Part shown: positions 17,922 through 27,672 of the stretch, piece after piece | How positions within the stretch are numbered: the stretch's first letter is position 1 | Layout of the letters: each line of letters begins with the position of its first letter | Assembly (NCBI GenBank): GCA_016933535.1 | Contig: JAFGAS010000053.1 | Coordinates: forward strand, 56,056 to 120,055 | Direction of reading: 5' to 3' | Length of the DNA stretch: 64,000 nt | Origin: Candidatus Zymogenaceae bacterium | GTDB taxonomy: Bacteria > Desulfobacterota > Zymogenia > Zymogenales > Zymogenaceae | Program-made: the position numbers and the translations under genes | The notes under the pieces: generated by a model | Databases searched by the model: none | The model's input: only the letters and a program-made list of their open reading frames with translations | What the model was told of the DNA's origin: nothing

Positions 17922-18417
17922 TATCTTCCGTGAGGTGTTTTCCCCCGTTGGTCACGAGGATGACGAACTTCCGGTCGTTCTTGTCTTCGAAATAGAAATA
18001 GTGTTCCCCGTCCCGGCGGGAGTCGAGGACCTGTTTCCAGGATTCAACCTCCTTCGGGACGTACATCCGGGGGAGCCGTGTTAAGAATTCGTCGGACGTG
18101 CAGGCGCAGTGCAGGTGTGCGTGACCGTGACCGTCTCCATGGCCGATAAAGGCCCAGGCCAGGCCCTGCCCGGTATGCTCGTAAAAGACGCAGGACCCGA
18201 AGTCGGCCCTGAGCATTCGCCTGACGAGGGATCGCATCTCTTCAAATTCGATGATGATTTCTTCCGGGAGGTCGGCCATGGTCAGGTAATGGCCTTTGGG
18301 AATAATAAGGGCATCTCCGACACTCTTTGACGTCATCAGGTAGAAATTGTGGCTGTCAAAGAGGATATCTGCGGGATTGGGAAAGCAGAGAGGGCATTCC
18401 TTATGCGAAATCGACAT
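17911..18417 (-). CDS. HIT-domain protein (histidine triad)
   Basis: This 168-residue protein begins with a CPLCF zinc-knuckle pair, as in many HIT hydrolases. It has DALIIPKGHYLT in the core and a His-rich active-site stretch GHGDGHGHAHLHC matching the H-x-H-x-H-x-x triad. HIT proteins hydrolyse or transfer nucleoside monophosphates from dinucleotides or related substrates. The spacing around the triad is somewhat atypical, so it is a divergent member. It lies upstream-to-downstream with the MerR-like gene on the minus strand, separated by 120 bases. Confidence 0.75.
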   Translation of the reverse strand: MSISHKECPLCFPNPADILFDSHNFYLMTSKSVGDALIIPKGHYLTMADLPEEIIIEFEEMRSLVRRMLRADFGSCVFYEHTGQGLAWAFIGHGDGHGHAHLHCACTSDEFLTRLPRMYVPKEVESWKQVLDSRRDGEHYFYFEDKNDRKFVILVTNGGKHLTEDIMK

Positions 18418-18537
18418 GCCTGATGTCTATCTCCTTTCGATTTGCCCCTGCCATTGCCTTACGGCCTTTCCTGAACATTACCCGCGTTCCACCCACCGTA
18501 TTGATCCACGGCGGCGATCGACGGTCGATCCGTCGGA

Positions 18538-18975
18538 TCAGGCGCTTGCCCGCAGCTTTTCCCGAATGCTTTCCTCTACCTCTTTTTCCACTTCCAGGAG
18601 GCTGATGAAGACGCCCTGTCCGGTCGTACCCTCATAGGCCTTCCCCCGGTAGATGACGATGAGGCGCCCCCCCGCGGGGATTATCGGGGTATTGGCGAGG
18701 AGGTTTTCCATGTCGGGGAAGAGGTCCCGTGATTTCTTGATAACCCGGGTGATCATGTTGGTGGAGACCCCCTCTTCCTTGAGGTTGAGGATTGTCTTGA
18801 TAGCCACGAGATCGAGGAAAGAATAGGTGGTCTGTTTTCCCGTTCCCTTCCCGCGCGATTTGAGGAGGTTCTTCCTCCAGTAATAGAGCTGCTGACGGGT
18901 AATGCCGAACAGATCCATCACAAAGGCCGCCGCATAGCTTCGCCCTTTGATATCGTTTGTTTCCGTTTCAGCCAT
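18538..18975 (-). CDS. MerR-like helix-turn-helix regulator
   Basis: The 145-residue protein has an N-terminal winged-helix start (FGITRQQLYYWRKNLL, then YSFLDLVAIKTILNLKEEGVS) of the MerR superfamily, residues about 20-85. A short C-terminal part follows (PAGGRLIVIYRGKAYEG) ending in an acidic helix. No effector Cys residues of the metal-sensing MerR type are seen. The target genes are not evident. It has a strong promoter 160 bases upstream, leaving a long AT-rich leader. Confidence 0.75.
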   Translation of the reverse strand: MAETETNDIKGRSYAAAFVMDLFGITRQQLYYWRKNLLKSRGKGTGKQTTYSFLDLVAIKTILNLKEEGVSTNMITRVIKKSRDLFPDMENLLANTPIIPAGGRLIVIYRGKAYEGTTGQGVFISLLEVEKEVEESIREKLRASA

Positions 18976-19136
18976 ATCGTCACATCATATAATAGATTGG
19001 TATATTATTACGTATGTTACCTGACGACCCGTGTGGTCGGGCCGTGGTATTTATTTCCCGACTCCCGGCCCTTCCCATCCGCGCCAATCTTGACAGATAG
19101 TACCAAAAAAACAAAAAGTTAGCAATATATAATCGC

Positions 19137-19165
19137 ATTGTAGGGGGAAAAAAAGGAGATGTCAA
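19137..19165 (-). promoter_or_regulatory. Consensus sigma70 promoter for the MerR-like gene
   Basis: On the minus strand TTGACA (19165-19160), a 17-base spacer and TACAAT (19142-19137) are near perfect. The predicted 5' leader of about 155 bases (to 18976) is AT-rich, with no frame I can support. Confidence 0.6.
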
Positions 19166-19241
19166 GTAAAAAGTAGATTTAATTTATTATTACCTTCACT
19201 TTTGTATCCCGCGGTACGGAAATAGCGTTAAGCACTATCGT

Positions 19242-20045
19242 TCAGTTGATATCGGGAGGCGGGGCGGTATGCATCAGGAAAGCGCCGTCTTCAATAAAAG
19301 CCCGTGTGTTTCTGATCGTGTCATCATAAAAGCAGATGAGGTTATGAATGTGGTCCAGAAGCAGAAAGTCGGCCGCCCCGGGAAGATAGGCGGACCGGAC
19401 CGCGACGGTGCCGTCGTCGTCATCGGGAATGAGTGCTGAATAGCCCTCTCCGTCACCCTTTCCGCCGGCAATGACCCCGAACGTTATGGAGGGCGCTCCG
19501 CCGCAAAGGGCGCACAAATAATCCTTGCCCTGGGCCATCTCCATCAGCGCGGGGCCCAGCACCCTGTCGGCCAGGGGGAGCCGTGCCGCCAGCTCCGCCT
19601 TGGTCACGCCGCGGTTGGGCGTGGCGATCATCACGAGACGTTTTGCCTGGGGCGGGCAGTACCGGGAAAGATAGCAGCGGGCGACCAGTCCCCCCATGCT
19701 GTGGGTGACGAAATTGAGCTCGTAGGGGCCCTCGATATTCTCGGTACCGTGTTGGATTACCCCGGCCAGGTAGTCGGCGCATTCCTCGATGCTCATCGTA
19801 ACGCTCGGATAGGTCTTGTTGATCACCACGAACCCCTCGGAAATCAACTGTTTTTCCATGAAGTAGAGGTGAAAACGGGTGTCCATGAATCCGTGAACAA
19901 GGACGATAACCCTGGTCGGTTGCCCGGCTGTCTTTGCCGTCGAGAGAGCCGAAGCGGCCGATGAAGACAGGATTATGAAAATGGTCAGAATGATGGTTAT
20001 ACGGTATCTCACGGTTCGTCCTACGATTGTCTTGTCATATTCCAC
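19242..20045 (-). CDS. Secreted lipase/esterase (alpha/beta hydrolase)
   Basis: This 267-residue protein has an N-terminal hydrophobic segment (residues 15-34) ending SSSAASALS, which fits a Sec signal peptide. The mature part shows VLVHGFMDTR (oxyanion hole) and the nucleophile elbow THSMGG, followed by LVMIATPNRG and a late SALIPDDDDG acid region, as in lipases of the EstA/LipA-like type. The catalytic His is probably in LLLDHIHNL. It would act on extracytoplasmic esters. It is divergent from hemB. Confidence 0.75.
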   Translation of the reverse strand: MEYDKTIVGRTVRYRITIILTIFIILSSSAASALSTAKTAGQPTRVIVLVHGFMDTRFHLYFMEKQLISEGFVVINKTYPSVTMSIEECADYLAGVIQHGTENIEGPYELNFVTHSMGGLVARCYLSRYCPPQAKRLVMIATPNRGVTKAELAARLPLADRVLGPALMEMAQGKDYLCALCGGAPSITFGVIAGGKGDGEGYSALIPDDDDGTVAVRSAYLPGAADFLLLDHIHNLICFYDDTIRNTRAFIEDGAFLMHTAPPPDIN

Positions 20046-20073
20046 CGCCGTTTCCTCCGATCGTCAAATAGTC

Positions 20074-20102
20074 TTGAAAACCGAAACCCCGTATGATACT
20101 AT
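20074..20102 (+). promoter_or_regulatory. Possible promoter for hemB-ahbD
   Basis: TTGAAA (20074-20079), 17 bases and TACTAT (20097-20102) are a moderate match, about 40 bases before the hemB ATG. Confidence 0.35.
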
Positions 20103-20141
20103 CACATAATTATTACGATTACCACGGGGGGGCCGTCGGCG

Positions 20142-21122
20142 ATGTTTCCGGTAACAAGGATGAGACGTCTCAGGATGAAAGAGCCGATCCGGCGCATGGT
20201 TGAGGAAACGAAGCTTGCGGCGGCCGACTTCATCTACCCGATGTTTGTCGTCTTCGGCGCCGATAAAAAAGAAGAGATCCCCGCCATGCCCGGTATCTTT
20301 CGCCTCTCGACCGATCACCTCGTTCGGGAGGCAGAACGGGTGCGCCGTCTCGGAATTAAGGCCGTAATTCTCTTCGGTATCCCCGAAATAAAGGACGAGA
20401 TGGGAAGCTCCGGCTATGACGACGACGGGGTCGTGCAGAGGGCCGTGAGGGCGCTCAAGGAGCATATCCCCGACCTTGTGGTTATCACGGACGTCTGCCT
20501 CTGCGAGTATACAAATCACGGCCACTGCGGTATTGTGGCCGACGGCACGATCGTCAATGACCCCACCGTGGAGCTTCTGACCCGGATGGCGCTCACGCAT
20601 GTTCGGGCCGGGGCCGACATGGTGGCGCCGTCGGACATGATGGACGGGAGGGTCGGATCGATCCGTCGGGCGCTGGACGAGGAGGGTTTCGTCGATATCC
20701 CAATCATGTCGTACACGGCAAAATATGCGTCGGGCTTCTACGGGCCTTTTCGGGAGGCCGCGGGTTCCGTCCCCGCCTTTGGGGACCGCCGCTCCCATCA
20801 AATGGATCCTCCCAACGTGCGGGAAGCGCTGCGGCAGGCGGCGGCCGACGTCGAGGAAGGCGCGGATATTATCATGGTAAAACCGGCGCTGGCCTACCTG
20901 GATGTGATCTCGCTGGTCAGGGATCGTTTTGACCTGCCGATCGCGGCCTACAGCGTGAGCGGCGAATACTCAATGGTCAAGGCCGCCGCAAAAAATGGAT
21001 GGATTGACGGCGAGCGTGTCATGATGGAAATCCTGCTGGCGATCAAGCGGTCGGGGGCGGATCTAATCATCTCTTATTTCGCCCCGGAAGCGGCCGAAAT
21101 CCTGGCGAGGCAGACATCGTGA
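20142..21122 (+). CDS. hemB: Porphobilinogen synthase (delta-aminolevulinic acid dehydratase)
   Basis: This full-length 326-residue HemB condenses two 5-aminolevulinate molecules to porphobilinogen. The opening [18 protein letters not shown], the metal site [14 protein letters not shown] (about 118-131, cysteines indicating zinc), the two Schiff-base lysines in [17 protein letters not shown] (near 193) and [11 protein letters not shown] (near 247), and YSVSGEYSM are all present. The radical SAM gene starts within its stop codon (GTGA overlap), so the two are coupled and likely form a heme-pathway unit. Confidence 0.95.
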   Translation: MFPVTRMRRLRMKEPIRRMVEETKLAAADFIYPMFVVFGADKKEEIPAMPGIFRLSTDHLVREAERVRRLGIKAVILFGIPEIKDEMGSSGYDDDGVVQRAVRALKEHIPDLVVITDVCLCEYTNHGHCGIVADGTIVNDPTVELLTRMALTHVRAGADMVAPSDMMDGRVGSIRRALDEEGFVDIPIMSYTAKYASGFYGPFREAAGSVPAFGDRRSHQMDPPNVREALRQAAADVEEGADIIMVKPALAYLDVISLVRDRFDLPIAAYSVSGEYSMVKAAAKNGWIDGERVMMEILLAIKRSGADLIISYFAPEAAEILARQTS

Positions 21123-22213
21123 CGCATCCAGCCAAGAAAACAGTCTCGAGCCCTTCCGTACCGCCCCTCAGGCTTGTCGCCTGGGAGCTGACGCGCTCCT
21201 GCAACCTCGCCTGCGCGCACTGTCGGGCGTCGGCGGAGTCCGGGCCGTATCCGAACGAGCTTTCAACAGAGCAGTCGCTCGAACTCCTTTCGGATATTGC
21301 GTCGTTTTCGTCGCCCATTATTATCCTTACCGGGGGCGAGCCGCTGCTCAGGGACGATATCTTTACCATTGCGCGCGGGGGCACGGACCTCGGCCTCAGG
21401 ATGGTCCTGGCTACCAACGGGACGCTCCTGAAACCGGAGACCGTCCGCCGGCTCATCGAGGCCGGGATACAGCGTATCTCCATTTCAATCGACGGCAAGG
21501 ACGAACGCTCCCATGACGAACTTCGGGGAGTCGAGGGGGCATTTTCCGGGGCGCTTTTCGGGATCGAGAACGCCAGGCGCGAACACCTTTCCTTTCAGAT
21601 CAATACGACCATCACGAAACGAAACATGGCAGAGCTCTCCGAAATCGAGTCCCTCGTCGAGCGGCTCGGCGCCGATGCCCACCACCTGTTTCTCCTGGTT
21701 CCGACGGGCCGCGGCGCCCAGATGGCCGACGATTCGCTGGGCGCACGGGAATATGAGGAGGTCCTCGGCCGGATATACCGATACGAAATGTCGGCCCCCT
21801 ATCCCGTCAAGGTCACTTGTGCCCCCCAGTACATGAGAATACGGCGTGAAACGGCGGAACGGGAGGGTACGGTCATCCCCGAGAGCGGACACGGATTTGC
21901 GGCCTCCACCCGGGGCTGCCTGGGCGGTATATCGTTTCTCTTTATCTCCCACGACGGGACGACCCAGCCCTGCGGATATCTCGAGGTGACCGGTGGAAAT
22001 ATCACCCGGACCCCCATCAGGGATATCTGGGAAAGGGCCGACGTGTTTTGCCGCCTGAGGGACCATTCGCTGCTCGGCGGCAAGTGCGGCGTTTGCGAAC
22101 ATGTTGATATCTGCGGCGGCTGCAGGGCCCGTGCCCTCTTTCAGTACGGCGACTACCTCGCCCAGGAACCCCTCTGCCCCTATGTCCCTCGTAAGAAAAC
22201 CGAAGGAAAATAG
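21119..22213 (+). CDS. ahbD: AhbD/NirJ-type radical SAM protein (siroheme-route heme synthesis)
   Basis: The 364-residue radical SAM enzyme has Cys28-x3-Cys32-x2-Cys35 in [11 protein letters not shown], the TGGEPLL element, and a C-terminal SPASM region with [22 protein letters not shown] and a final CPY. This layout and the HemB neighbour match AhbD (Fe-coproporphyrin III to heme b) or the related AhbC/NirJ enzymes. The GTG start overlaps the hemB stop. AhbC versus AhbD cannot be decided by eye, so the symbol is tentative. A GC hairpin lies 50 bases after the stop. Confidence 0.75.
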   Translation: MTHPAKKTVSSPSVPPLRLVAWELTRSCNLACAHCRASAESGPYPNELSTEQSLELLSDIASFSSPIIILTGGEPLLRDDIFTIARGGTDLGLRMVLATNGTLLKPETVRRLIEAGIQRISISIDGKDERSHDELRGVEGAFSGALFGIENARREHLSFQINTTITKRNMAELSEIESLVERLGADAHHLFLLVPTGRGAQMADDSLGAREYEEVLGRIYRYEMSAPYPVKVTCAPQYMRIRRETAEREGTVIPESGHGFAASTRGCLGGISFLFISHDGTTQPCGYLEVTGGNITRTPIRDIWERADVFCRLRDHSLLGGKCGVCEHVDICGGCRARALFQYGDYLAQEPLCPYVPRKKTEGK

Positions 22214-22264
22214 GGCCGGAAAGGTTCCCGGAGTCGCCCAAGAGACCGGATTTCACGAAGATCA

Positions 22265-22292
22265 CGCGTCCTGCCAGGTATCCCGGGACGCG
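22265..22292 (+). terminator. Probable terminator after hemB-ahbD
   Basis: The perfect 7-bp arms cgcgtcc (22265-22271) and ggacgcg (22286-22292) are followed by atttcttt. This lies in the 238-base spacer before smc; the rest of the spacer is AT-rich and presumably carries the smc promoter. Confidence 0.5.
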
Positions 22293-22451
22293 ATTTCTTT
22301 ACAGGTGTATTTTAAACCGGAATGGTCAGGGATACGGAGTGCACAGACTGTATACAACATATTGTGGTTTGTTTGCCCTACCGGGGCCATATATAAGTTT
22401 TTGCTTTACAATCCGATCGGGTTGTGTTAAAAATATCAACGGCAGCGTATA

Positions 22452-25400
22452 ATGAAACTGAAGAAATTAGACATCATCGGCTTCAAGTCCTTCATTGACA
22501 AGGTCACGCTTGCCTTTCCCGACGGCGTTACCGCCATTGTCGGCCCGAACGGGTCCGGAAAATCCAACGTGATGGACGCCATCAAGTGGGCCCTCGGCGA
22601 GCAGAGCGCAAAGATGCTCAGGGGCAAGTCGATGGAGGACGTCATCTTCAATGGTTCCCGTGAAAAAAAGCCTCTCGGGATGGCCGAGGTGACCCTTACC
22701 TTCGGCAACGTCGACGGAAACCTTCCTCACAGCTTTTCCCATTACCACGAGATAACCGTTCGCCGCCGTATCTACCGTTCGGGAGAGAGCGAATATTTCC
22801 TTAACAAGACACCCTGCCGCCTCAAGGACATTACCGACCTTTTCATGGGTACCGGCGTCGGCTCCAAGGCATACTCGATGATCGCCCAGGGCCAGATCGG
22901 GGACCTGGTTACCGCCCGCCCGATCGACCGGCGAAGCATTATCGAAGAGGTAGCCGGCATTACCAAGTACAAGGCCAAGAAGATCGAATCCCAGAGGAAG
23001 ATGGAGGCCACCCAGACCAATCTGCTGCGCATCGGGGACATTACCGGCGAGGTGAAACGGCAGATGGACTCTCTCTCCCACCAGGCCAGGAAGGCCGAGG
23101 ATTATAAGACCCTCAAGTCGGACGCCAAGCGTCTCGAGTTGATCGCCGCCGCTCGTCAGTTCGTTTCTCAATCCGAAGATCTTGATCGGAAGGGACGGAC
23201 CCAGGCACAAAAGGAACAGGAGGAGACGCTACTCTCCACCCGTTTTTCGACGCTCGAGGCAACCATCGAACAAGAGAAGGCGGCATCGATGGAAAAGGAG
23301 GAATCCTTTTCGGAGATCCAGAAGAACTTCTATGCCAACGAGACCGATATCAAGACCCTCGAGCAGAAGATTGACCACCTTAAGGAGCGGATCGCACTGA
23401 CGCAAAACCAAAATAGTATCTTTACGCGGGATATCGACGAATTGACCCGCTTCATCGAGGAAAACACGGTCCGCCTTCAAGAAACGGATCAACAGATTGC
23501 CGAATGCGACCGGGACTCGTTTTCCCATAGGCAGGAGATCGAGATTATCGAGGGCAAGATAGATGCCCTGGCCGAGGTCATCGGCGACCTGACGGCCCGA
23601 TGGGAATCCATCCGGGAAACCCAGATGGCCGAGGCGTCGGTCATTGCCCGTATCCACAACACCATCTCGTCGACGGGCAAATGGATAGAGCGATCCGAGC
23701 AGGATATAGATAAGAAAAGAAACGAGCTTTCGGCTATTTCCGAGGAAAAGACGCGGCTTGCCGGGGCGTTATCCGAAATCCAATCGGAGAAACAAAGCAA
23801 GGAGCGGGAGCGCGACCAAAAGACCGATGCCCTTTCCCGGATCGGCCGGGACGTGCAGCGGCACAAGGACCGGGAGGCTCAATTGACCGGAGAGCACCGG
23901 CGGGTCGAGGAATCGTTGACCAGGGCGACTCTGAGGGTCAATTCCCTTGACGAGATGGAGAAAAACTTCGAGGGGCTGGCCGAGGGAACCAAGAGCATCA
24001 TGACCGGCGACCGGCAGGGCGTCCTCGGGATATTTGCCGACTTCATCGAATCGGATGAGCGCCACGAAAAGGCCCTCGAAGGCTACCTCGGCGAGGCGGT
24101 CTCGGCGGTCGTCGTTAAAGGGCCGAGAGACGCCAAAGACCATATCGATCGTCTCAAAGGCTCGGGGTCCGGCAGGGCCGTCTTTATCCCCGCCGATTCG
24201 GCCGGGCAAAGCCCGGGGCACGGAGCGGAGTCCATTGACGGTGTTATGGGAAGGCTCGTTGACTTCGTTACGGTAAAGGGGTCGGGCTCGGATATCCTCA
24301 AAGCCCTCTTGGCGGGCGCGTACTTGACCTCCGATCTGGGGCAGGCTATCGATATCTGGGAATCCAAACGGCCCGACGCCGTGCTCGTAACCCTCGAGGG
24401 CGAGGTATTGACCCGGGAGGGGCTCATCTTCGGCGGCGGAAGCCGCCAGCAACAATTCTCGCTTCTCAGAAACAAGCGGGAGAAAAAGGCCCTCACCGAA
24501 GAGCTGGAGACAATCCGAAAAGACCTCGCCCGGCGGGATGATGAGCTCCAGGAAGTAAGGTCCGCCCTGGCCGCCGGTCAAAAGGAAGAAAAAGAGATAG
24601 AGGCCGAGCTGACCTCCCTCAAGATTGGAATAGAAAAGCTCGATGGGCAGATCGTTTCCCATCAGAGGGACGAGCAGCGGCTCTCAAAAGCCTATCAGAC
24701 GATCGCCGCCGAAATCGAGCGTGATGGGGCCGAGATCACACGCCTGAAACAGGAGATCGAAGAGTCGACGGCCGCCCTTTCCGAGGCCGAAAAAAGGGAA
24801 CAAGAGCTCAGGAAGACGGCCGACGGGGCCAAGTGGGCCCTTTCCGAGCGGCAGCAGGAAATGAGGAGGCTGGAAGATCAGGAGACTGAGATCAGGTTGC
24901 TGACACAGACGACGCTCGACGCCAAGCAGCACCTTATTTCGTCGGTGGAAGAATTCAAAAAACAGATCGACCGGGCCCGAAGGGATCAGGAAAATAAAGG
25001 CAAGGCCGTACAAGACTCAAAGGGGGAAATAGAGGACTATACCCTCCGGATCGCCGAGACCGAACAGGATCTGTTTGGCGCCATAGAGCAATCCAGACTG
25101 ATAGAAGACGGGATGCGGGACGCCAGGGCCCAATTGGAGGCGGCGGACCTCAAGCTGCGCGATCTGGATGAGGAGAAAAAGCAGCTGGCCAAGGGCCTGA
25201 ATATACTCCGGGAAGAGATCCAGCATGAGCGGGACACCGTCAAAGAGGTTGTCTTCGAACAGGAGAATCTCACCACACGCATTCTGGAACGGCACCAGGA
25301 AGACCTCAGGGAGGTCCATTCGCGATATCTGGCCGAGGAGATAACCGACGAGGAGCTCAAGACGAAGCTTGATACGGCGCACAAGAAACTCGAGCGGTTC

Positions 25401-25994
25401 GGCGAGGTGAATCTCATGGCGCTCTCGGAATTCAATACGCTGGCCGAACGGTACGAGTTTCTCAAGACGCAGCAGACGGATCTGGTAACGTCACTGGAGT
25501 CCCTCACCGACACCATCAAGCGGATCGACCGAAAATCGCGGGAGCGGTTTATGACGGCGTTTGAGGAGATCAATGAGAAGTTCAAGGATGTCTTTTCACG
25601 GCTCTTGCCGGGCGGCCGTGCGCGGCTCATCCTGACCGATGAATCGGATCCTCTCGAAAGCGGTATCGACGTCCTGGCCCAGCCGGTAGGGAAACGACTA
25701 TCGAGCATCACGCTGCTTTCCGGCGGCGAAAAGGCCCTCACCGCTATCGCCCTGATATTTGCCGTTTTTATGGTGAAGCCCACCCCGTTTTGTATGATGG
25801 ATGAAATGGACGCGCCGCTGGATGATATCAATACCGAGCGTATCATCGATCTCCTCAAAGAGATCTCGCGGTCTTCCCAGGTCATCCTGATTACCCATAA
25901 TAAGAAGACAATGGAGATGGCCGATACCCTGTATGGGCTTACCATGGAAGATCCGGGGGTATCCAAGACCGTTTCGGTGAAGTTGACCGCATAG
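22452..25994 (+). CDS. smc: Chromosome segregation protein SMC
   Basis: This full-length 1180-residue SMC ATPase organises and segregates the chromosome as a homodimer with ScpA/ScpB. Walker A is GPNGSGKSN at 31-39. Long coiled coils flank a hinge around residues 510-660 (GVLGIFADFIESDERHEKAL, then GGGSR). Near the end LSGGEKALTAIALIFA is the ABC signature, and PFCMMDEMDAPLDD the Walker B with D-loop. No scpA or scpB is adjacent. The roadblock gene follows after 10 bases and ftsY overlaps that one, so the three share a transcript. Confidence 0.95.
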   Translation: MKLKKLDIIGFKSFIDKVTLAFPDGVTAIVGPNGSGKSNVMDAIKWALGEQSAKMLRGKSMEDVIFNGSREKKPLGMAEVTLTFGNVDGNLPHSFSHYHEITVRRRIYRSGESEYFLNKTPCRLKDITDLFMGTGVGSKAYSMIAQGQIGDLVTARPIDRRSIIEEVAGITKYKAKKIESQRKMEATQTNLLRIGDITGEVKRQMDSLSHQARKAEDYKTLKSDAKRLELIAAARQFVSQSEDLDRKGRTQAQKEQEETLLSTRFSTLEATIEQEKAASMEKEESFSEIQKNFYANETDIKTLEQKIDHLKERIALTQNQNSIFTRDIDELTRFIEENTVRLQETDQQIAECDRDSFSHRQEIEIIEGKIDALAEVIGDLTARWESIRETQMAEASVIARIHNTISSTGKWIERSEQDIDKKRNELSAISEEKTRLAGALSEIQSEKQSKERERDQKTDALSRIGRDVQRHKDREAQLTGEHRRVEESLTRATLRVNSLDEMEKNFEGLAEGTKSIMTGDRQGVLGIFADFIESDERHEKALEGYLGEAVSAVVVKGPRDAKDHIDRLKGSGSGRAVFIPADSAGQSPGHGAESIDGVMGRLVDFVTVKGSGSDILKALLAGAYLTSDLGQAIDIWESKRPDAVLVTLEGEVLTREGLIFGGGSRQQQFSLLRNKREKKALTEELETIRKDLARRDDELQEVRSALAAGQKEEKEIEAELTSLKIGIEKLDGQIVSHQRDEQRLSKAYQTIAAEIERDGAEITRLKQEIEESTAALSEAEKREQELRKTADGAKWALSERQQEMRRLEDQETEIRLLTQTTLDAKQHLISSVEEFKKQIDRARRDQENKGKAVQDSKGEIEDYTLRIAETEQDLFGAIEQSRLIEDGMRDARAQLEAADLKLRDLDEEKKQLAKGLNILREEIQHERDTVKEVVFEQENLTTRILERHQEDLREVHSRYLAEEITDEELKTKLDTAHKKLERFGEVNLMALSEFNTLAERYEFLKTQQTDLVTSLESLTDTIKRIDRKSRERFMTAFEEINEKFKDVFSRLLPGGRARLILTDESDPLESGIDVLAQPVGKRLSSITLLSGGEKALTAIALIFAVFMVKPTPFCMMDEMDAPLDDINTERIIDLLKEISRSSQVILITHNKKTMEMADTLYGLTMEDPGVSKTVSVKLTA

Positions 25995-26004
25995 GGGGGA
26001 CCCG

Positions 26005-26364
26005 ATGCTGTTTTTCGATACAATCAAGCGGCTTGTGGATGAAATCCCGCACGCGTCCGGCTGCATCCTGGTGGACCGACATGGAGACGAAATCATCACG
26101 TACGCTCCCGAAAACGACTACCAGATGAAGCTCCTGGGGGCCCATATGGTCCTTATCCATCAGAGGCTTACGGCCATAGAAAAGCGGATGAACGCGGGAA
26201 AACATCATGAGGTCTTTATCAGGACCGACAACGTCTATATTATAACCACACCGATCGAGGACGGTAACTATCTCGTCCTGCGCCTTTCGCCGACGCCCCT
26301 GATCTCGTTTTCGCTGGCAAAGCTCCGCAAGGCGATCGTCGATATCGTCGAGGAATCCCAATGA
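26005..26364 (+). CDS. Roadblock/LC7-like small protein
   Basis: This 119-residue alpha/beta protein has the roadblock-type layout: an N-terminal helix, SGCILVDRHGDEIITYAP as the first strand pair, a long central helix, then a basic strand region VFIRTDNVYIITTPIEDGN and a closing helix. Such proteins dimerise and bind or regulate small GTPases. Its ATGA overlap with ftsY and close spacing to smc are notable, because FtsY itself is a GTPase. A direct effect on FtsY is speculation. A second roadblock protein lies in the che operon at 43431. Confidence 0.55.
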   Translation: MLFFDTIKRLVDEIPHASGCILVDRHGDEIITYAPENDYQMKLLGAHMVLIHQRLTAIEKRMNAGKHHEVFIRTDNVYIITTPIEDGNYLVLRLSPTPLISFSLAKLRKAIVDIVEESQ

Positions 26365-27308
26365 CGGGTCGAGGACTTATCTCGTCGCTCCTGAAAGGGC
26401 TCTCCAAGACCCGTCATGGCTTTACCGATCGGCTCGATTCCCTGATCTCGGGTGCGCACGGCCTGGACGGCGGCCTTCGGGACGAGATCGAGGAACTTCT
26501 GATCACCGCCGACATCGGCGTTGTGCTGACCGCCAGAATCCTTGACGATCTTTCGGCGTGGGCCGCCAAAAACAATGTGAATCCCGCCGAGGGAACGCTC
26601 CGGATAAAGGAGTCTCTGCTGTCCATCCTCGAAGAGAGCGAAGGGGCTATCTCGGCTGTCGACGCGCCTCCTGCGGTGGTACTCGTCCTGGGTGTAAACG
26701 GGACCGGAAAGACCACCACTATCGCCAAGATCGCACACGATTTGACCGAGCACGGTAAAAGCGTGATCCTTGCCGCCGGAGATACCTTTCGTGACGCAGC
26801 CGTCGAGCAGCTCACGGTGTGGGGCGACCGCCTCGGCGTCGAGGTTGTCTCGCAAAAACAGGGGGCGGACCCCGCCGCCGTCGCGTTCGATGCGCTGGTT
26901 CGGGCCCAGACACGGGGTATCGACTATCTTTTTGTCGATACCGCCGGAAGGCTCCACACCAAGTATAATCTCATGGAGGAGCTCAAAAAGATAAAGCGGG
27001 TATTGGGCGATCGGATGCCTGCCGCCCCCCACGAGACACTCCTGGTGTTGGACGCCGGGATCGGTCAAAACAATATCGCCCAGGCTAAAAAGTTCCACGA
27101 GGAAGTCGGAATTACGGGTATCGTCCTGACGAAACTCGACGGCAGCGCCAAGGGCGGCGCGATTTTTCCCCTCTTCGCAGATCTCAGGATCCCCATCAAA
27201 TATATCGGAGTGGGAGAGGGAGCCGACGATCTGATGCCGTTTGACCGGCACCAGTTTGTAGAGGCGCTTTTCTCGCAGGATGGTGCGGCGATCCGATCCA
27301 ACCGGTAA
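26361..27308 (+). CDS. ftsY: Signal recognition particle receptor FtsY
   Basis: The 315-residue SRP-type GTPase is the membrane receptor for ribosome-SRP complexes. The NG domain shows the P-loop GVNGTGKTTT, DTFRDAAVEQL, DTAGRLHTKYNLMEEL and TKLDGSAKGG. The acidic N-terminal A domain of E. coli FtsY is missing, as in many bacteria, and an amphipathic start probably mediates membrane contact. The ATG overlaps the stop of the roadblock gene by 4 bases. It is the last gene before the 6S RNA region. Confidence 0.95.
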   Translation: MTGRGLISSLLKGLSKTRHGFTDRLDSLISGAHGLDGGLRDEIEELLITADIGVVLTARILDDLSAWAAKNNVNPAEGTLRIKESLLSILEESEGAISAVDAPPAVVLVLGVNGTGKTTTIAKIAHDLTEHGKSVILAAGDTFRDAAVEQLTVWGDRLGVEVVSQKQGADPAAVAFDALVRAQTRGIDYLFVDTAGRLHTKYNLMEELKKIKRVLGDRMPAAPHETLLVLDAGIGQNNIAQAKKFHEEVGITGIVLTKLDGSAKGGAIFPLFADLRIPIKYIGVGEGADDLMPFDRHQFVEALFSQDGAAIRSNR

Positions 27309-27331
27309 ACCGGTATAAATAACAAAACTTC

Positions 27332-27360
27332 TTGACTTTTCCCCCCCAAAAATTCATAAT
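27332..27360 (+). promoter_or_regulatory. Distal promoter of the 6S RNA region
   Basis: TTGACT (27332-27337), a 17-base spacer and CATAAT (27355-27360) lie 24 bases after ftsY. The predicted start, near 27367, is about 120 bases before the mature 6S RNA. A distal promoter making a longer precursor is known for E. coli 6S RNA. Confidence 0.5.
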
Positions 27361-27475
27361 AATATCAAGGTTTGGGCTCTTGTCCCCGGTAAGCGGATTT
27401 TCATGATCGTTTCCATGGACGCAGGGCCGCATCTTGATACGACATAATGCACTATCATACTAATCAGTGAGGTGT

Positions 27476-27481
27476 TATAAT
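27476..27481 (+). promoter_or_regulatory. Proximal -10 box of the 6S RNA
   Basis: A perfect TATAAT ends 4 bases before the first pairing base of the 6S closing stem. The matching -35 region (tatcat, 27453-27458) is poor. Confidence 0.45.
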
Positions 27482-27484
27482 TTT

Positions 27485-27672
27485 CATGCCCCCTGCCGTG
27501 TTCGTGATGGGGGGATCTTTTTTGAGCCAACAGATACAAAAAGGGGAGCCGTCTCTCGCCGCGGTGTGTATGCCTTTCTCTGAAAGGAAACCTTAAACGG
27601 CAAAACGGTGCCCACCTGTAACAAACAGGTTCAAATAAAACACCAACACACGGCACTGCTGCGGGGGGCATG
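27485..27672 (+). ncRNA. ssrS: 6S RNA (SsrS)
   Basis: The 188-base segment has the size and fold of 6S RNA, the promoter mimic that binds and sequesters sigma70-RNA polymerase. The ends close as catgccccc with ggggggcatg and tgccgtg with cacggca. The interior contains tgaaaggaaaccttaaac, like the conserved AGAAGCCTTAAAA area, and the hairpin cacctgtaacaaacaggtt, which corresponds to the well-known 3' hairpin of the proteobacterial RNA. It sits upstream of the 5-formyl-THF cyclo-ligase gene, exactly as in many proteobacteria. No protein-coding frame fits here. Confidence 0.85.
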
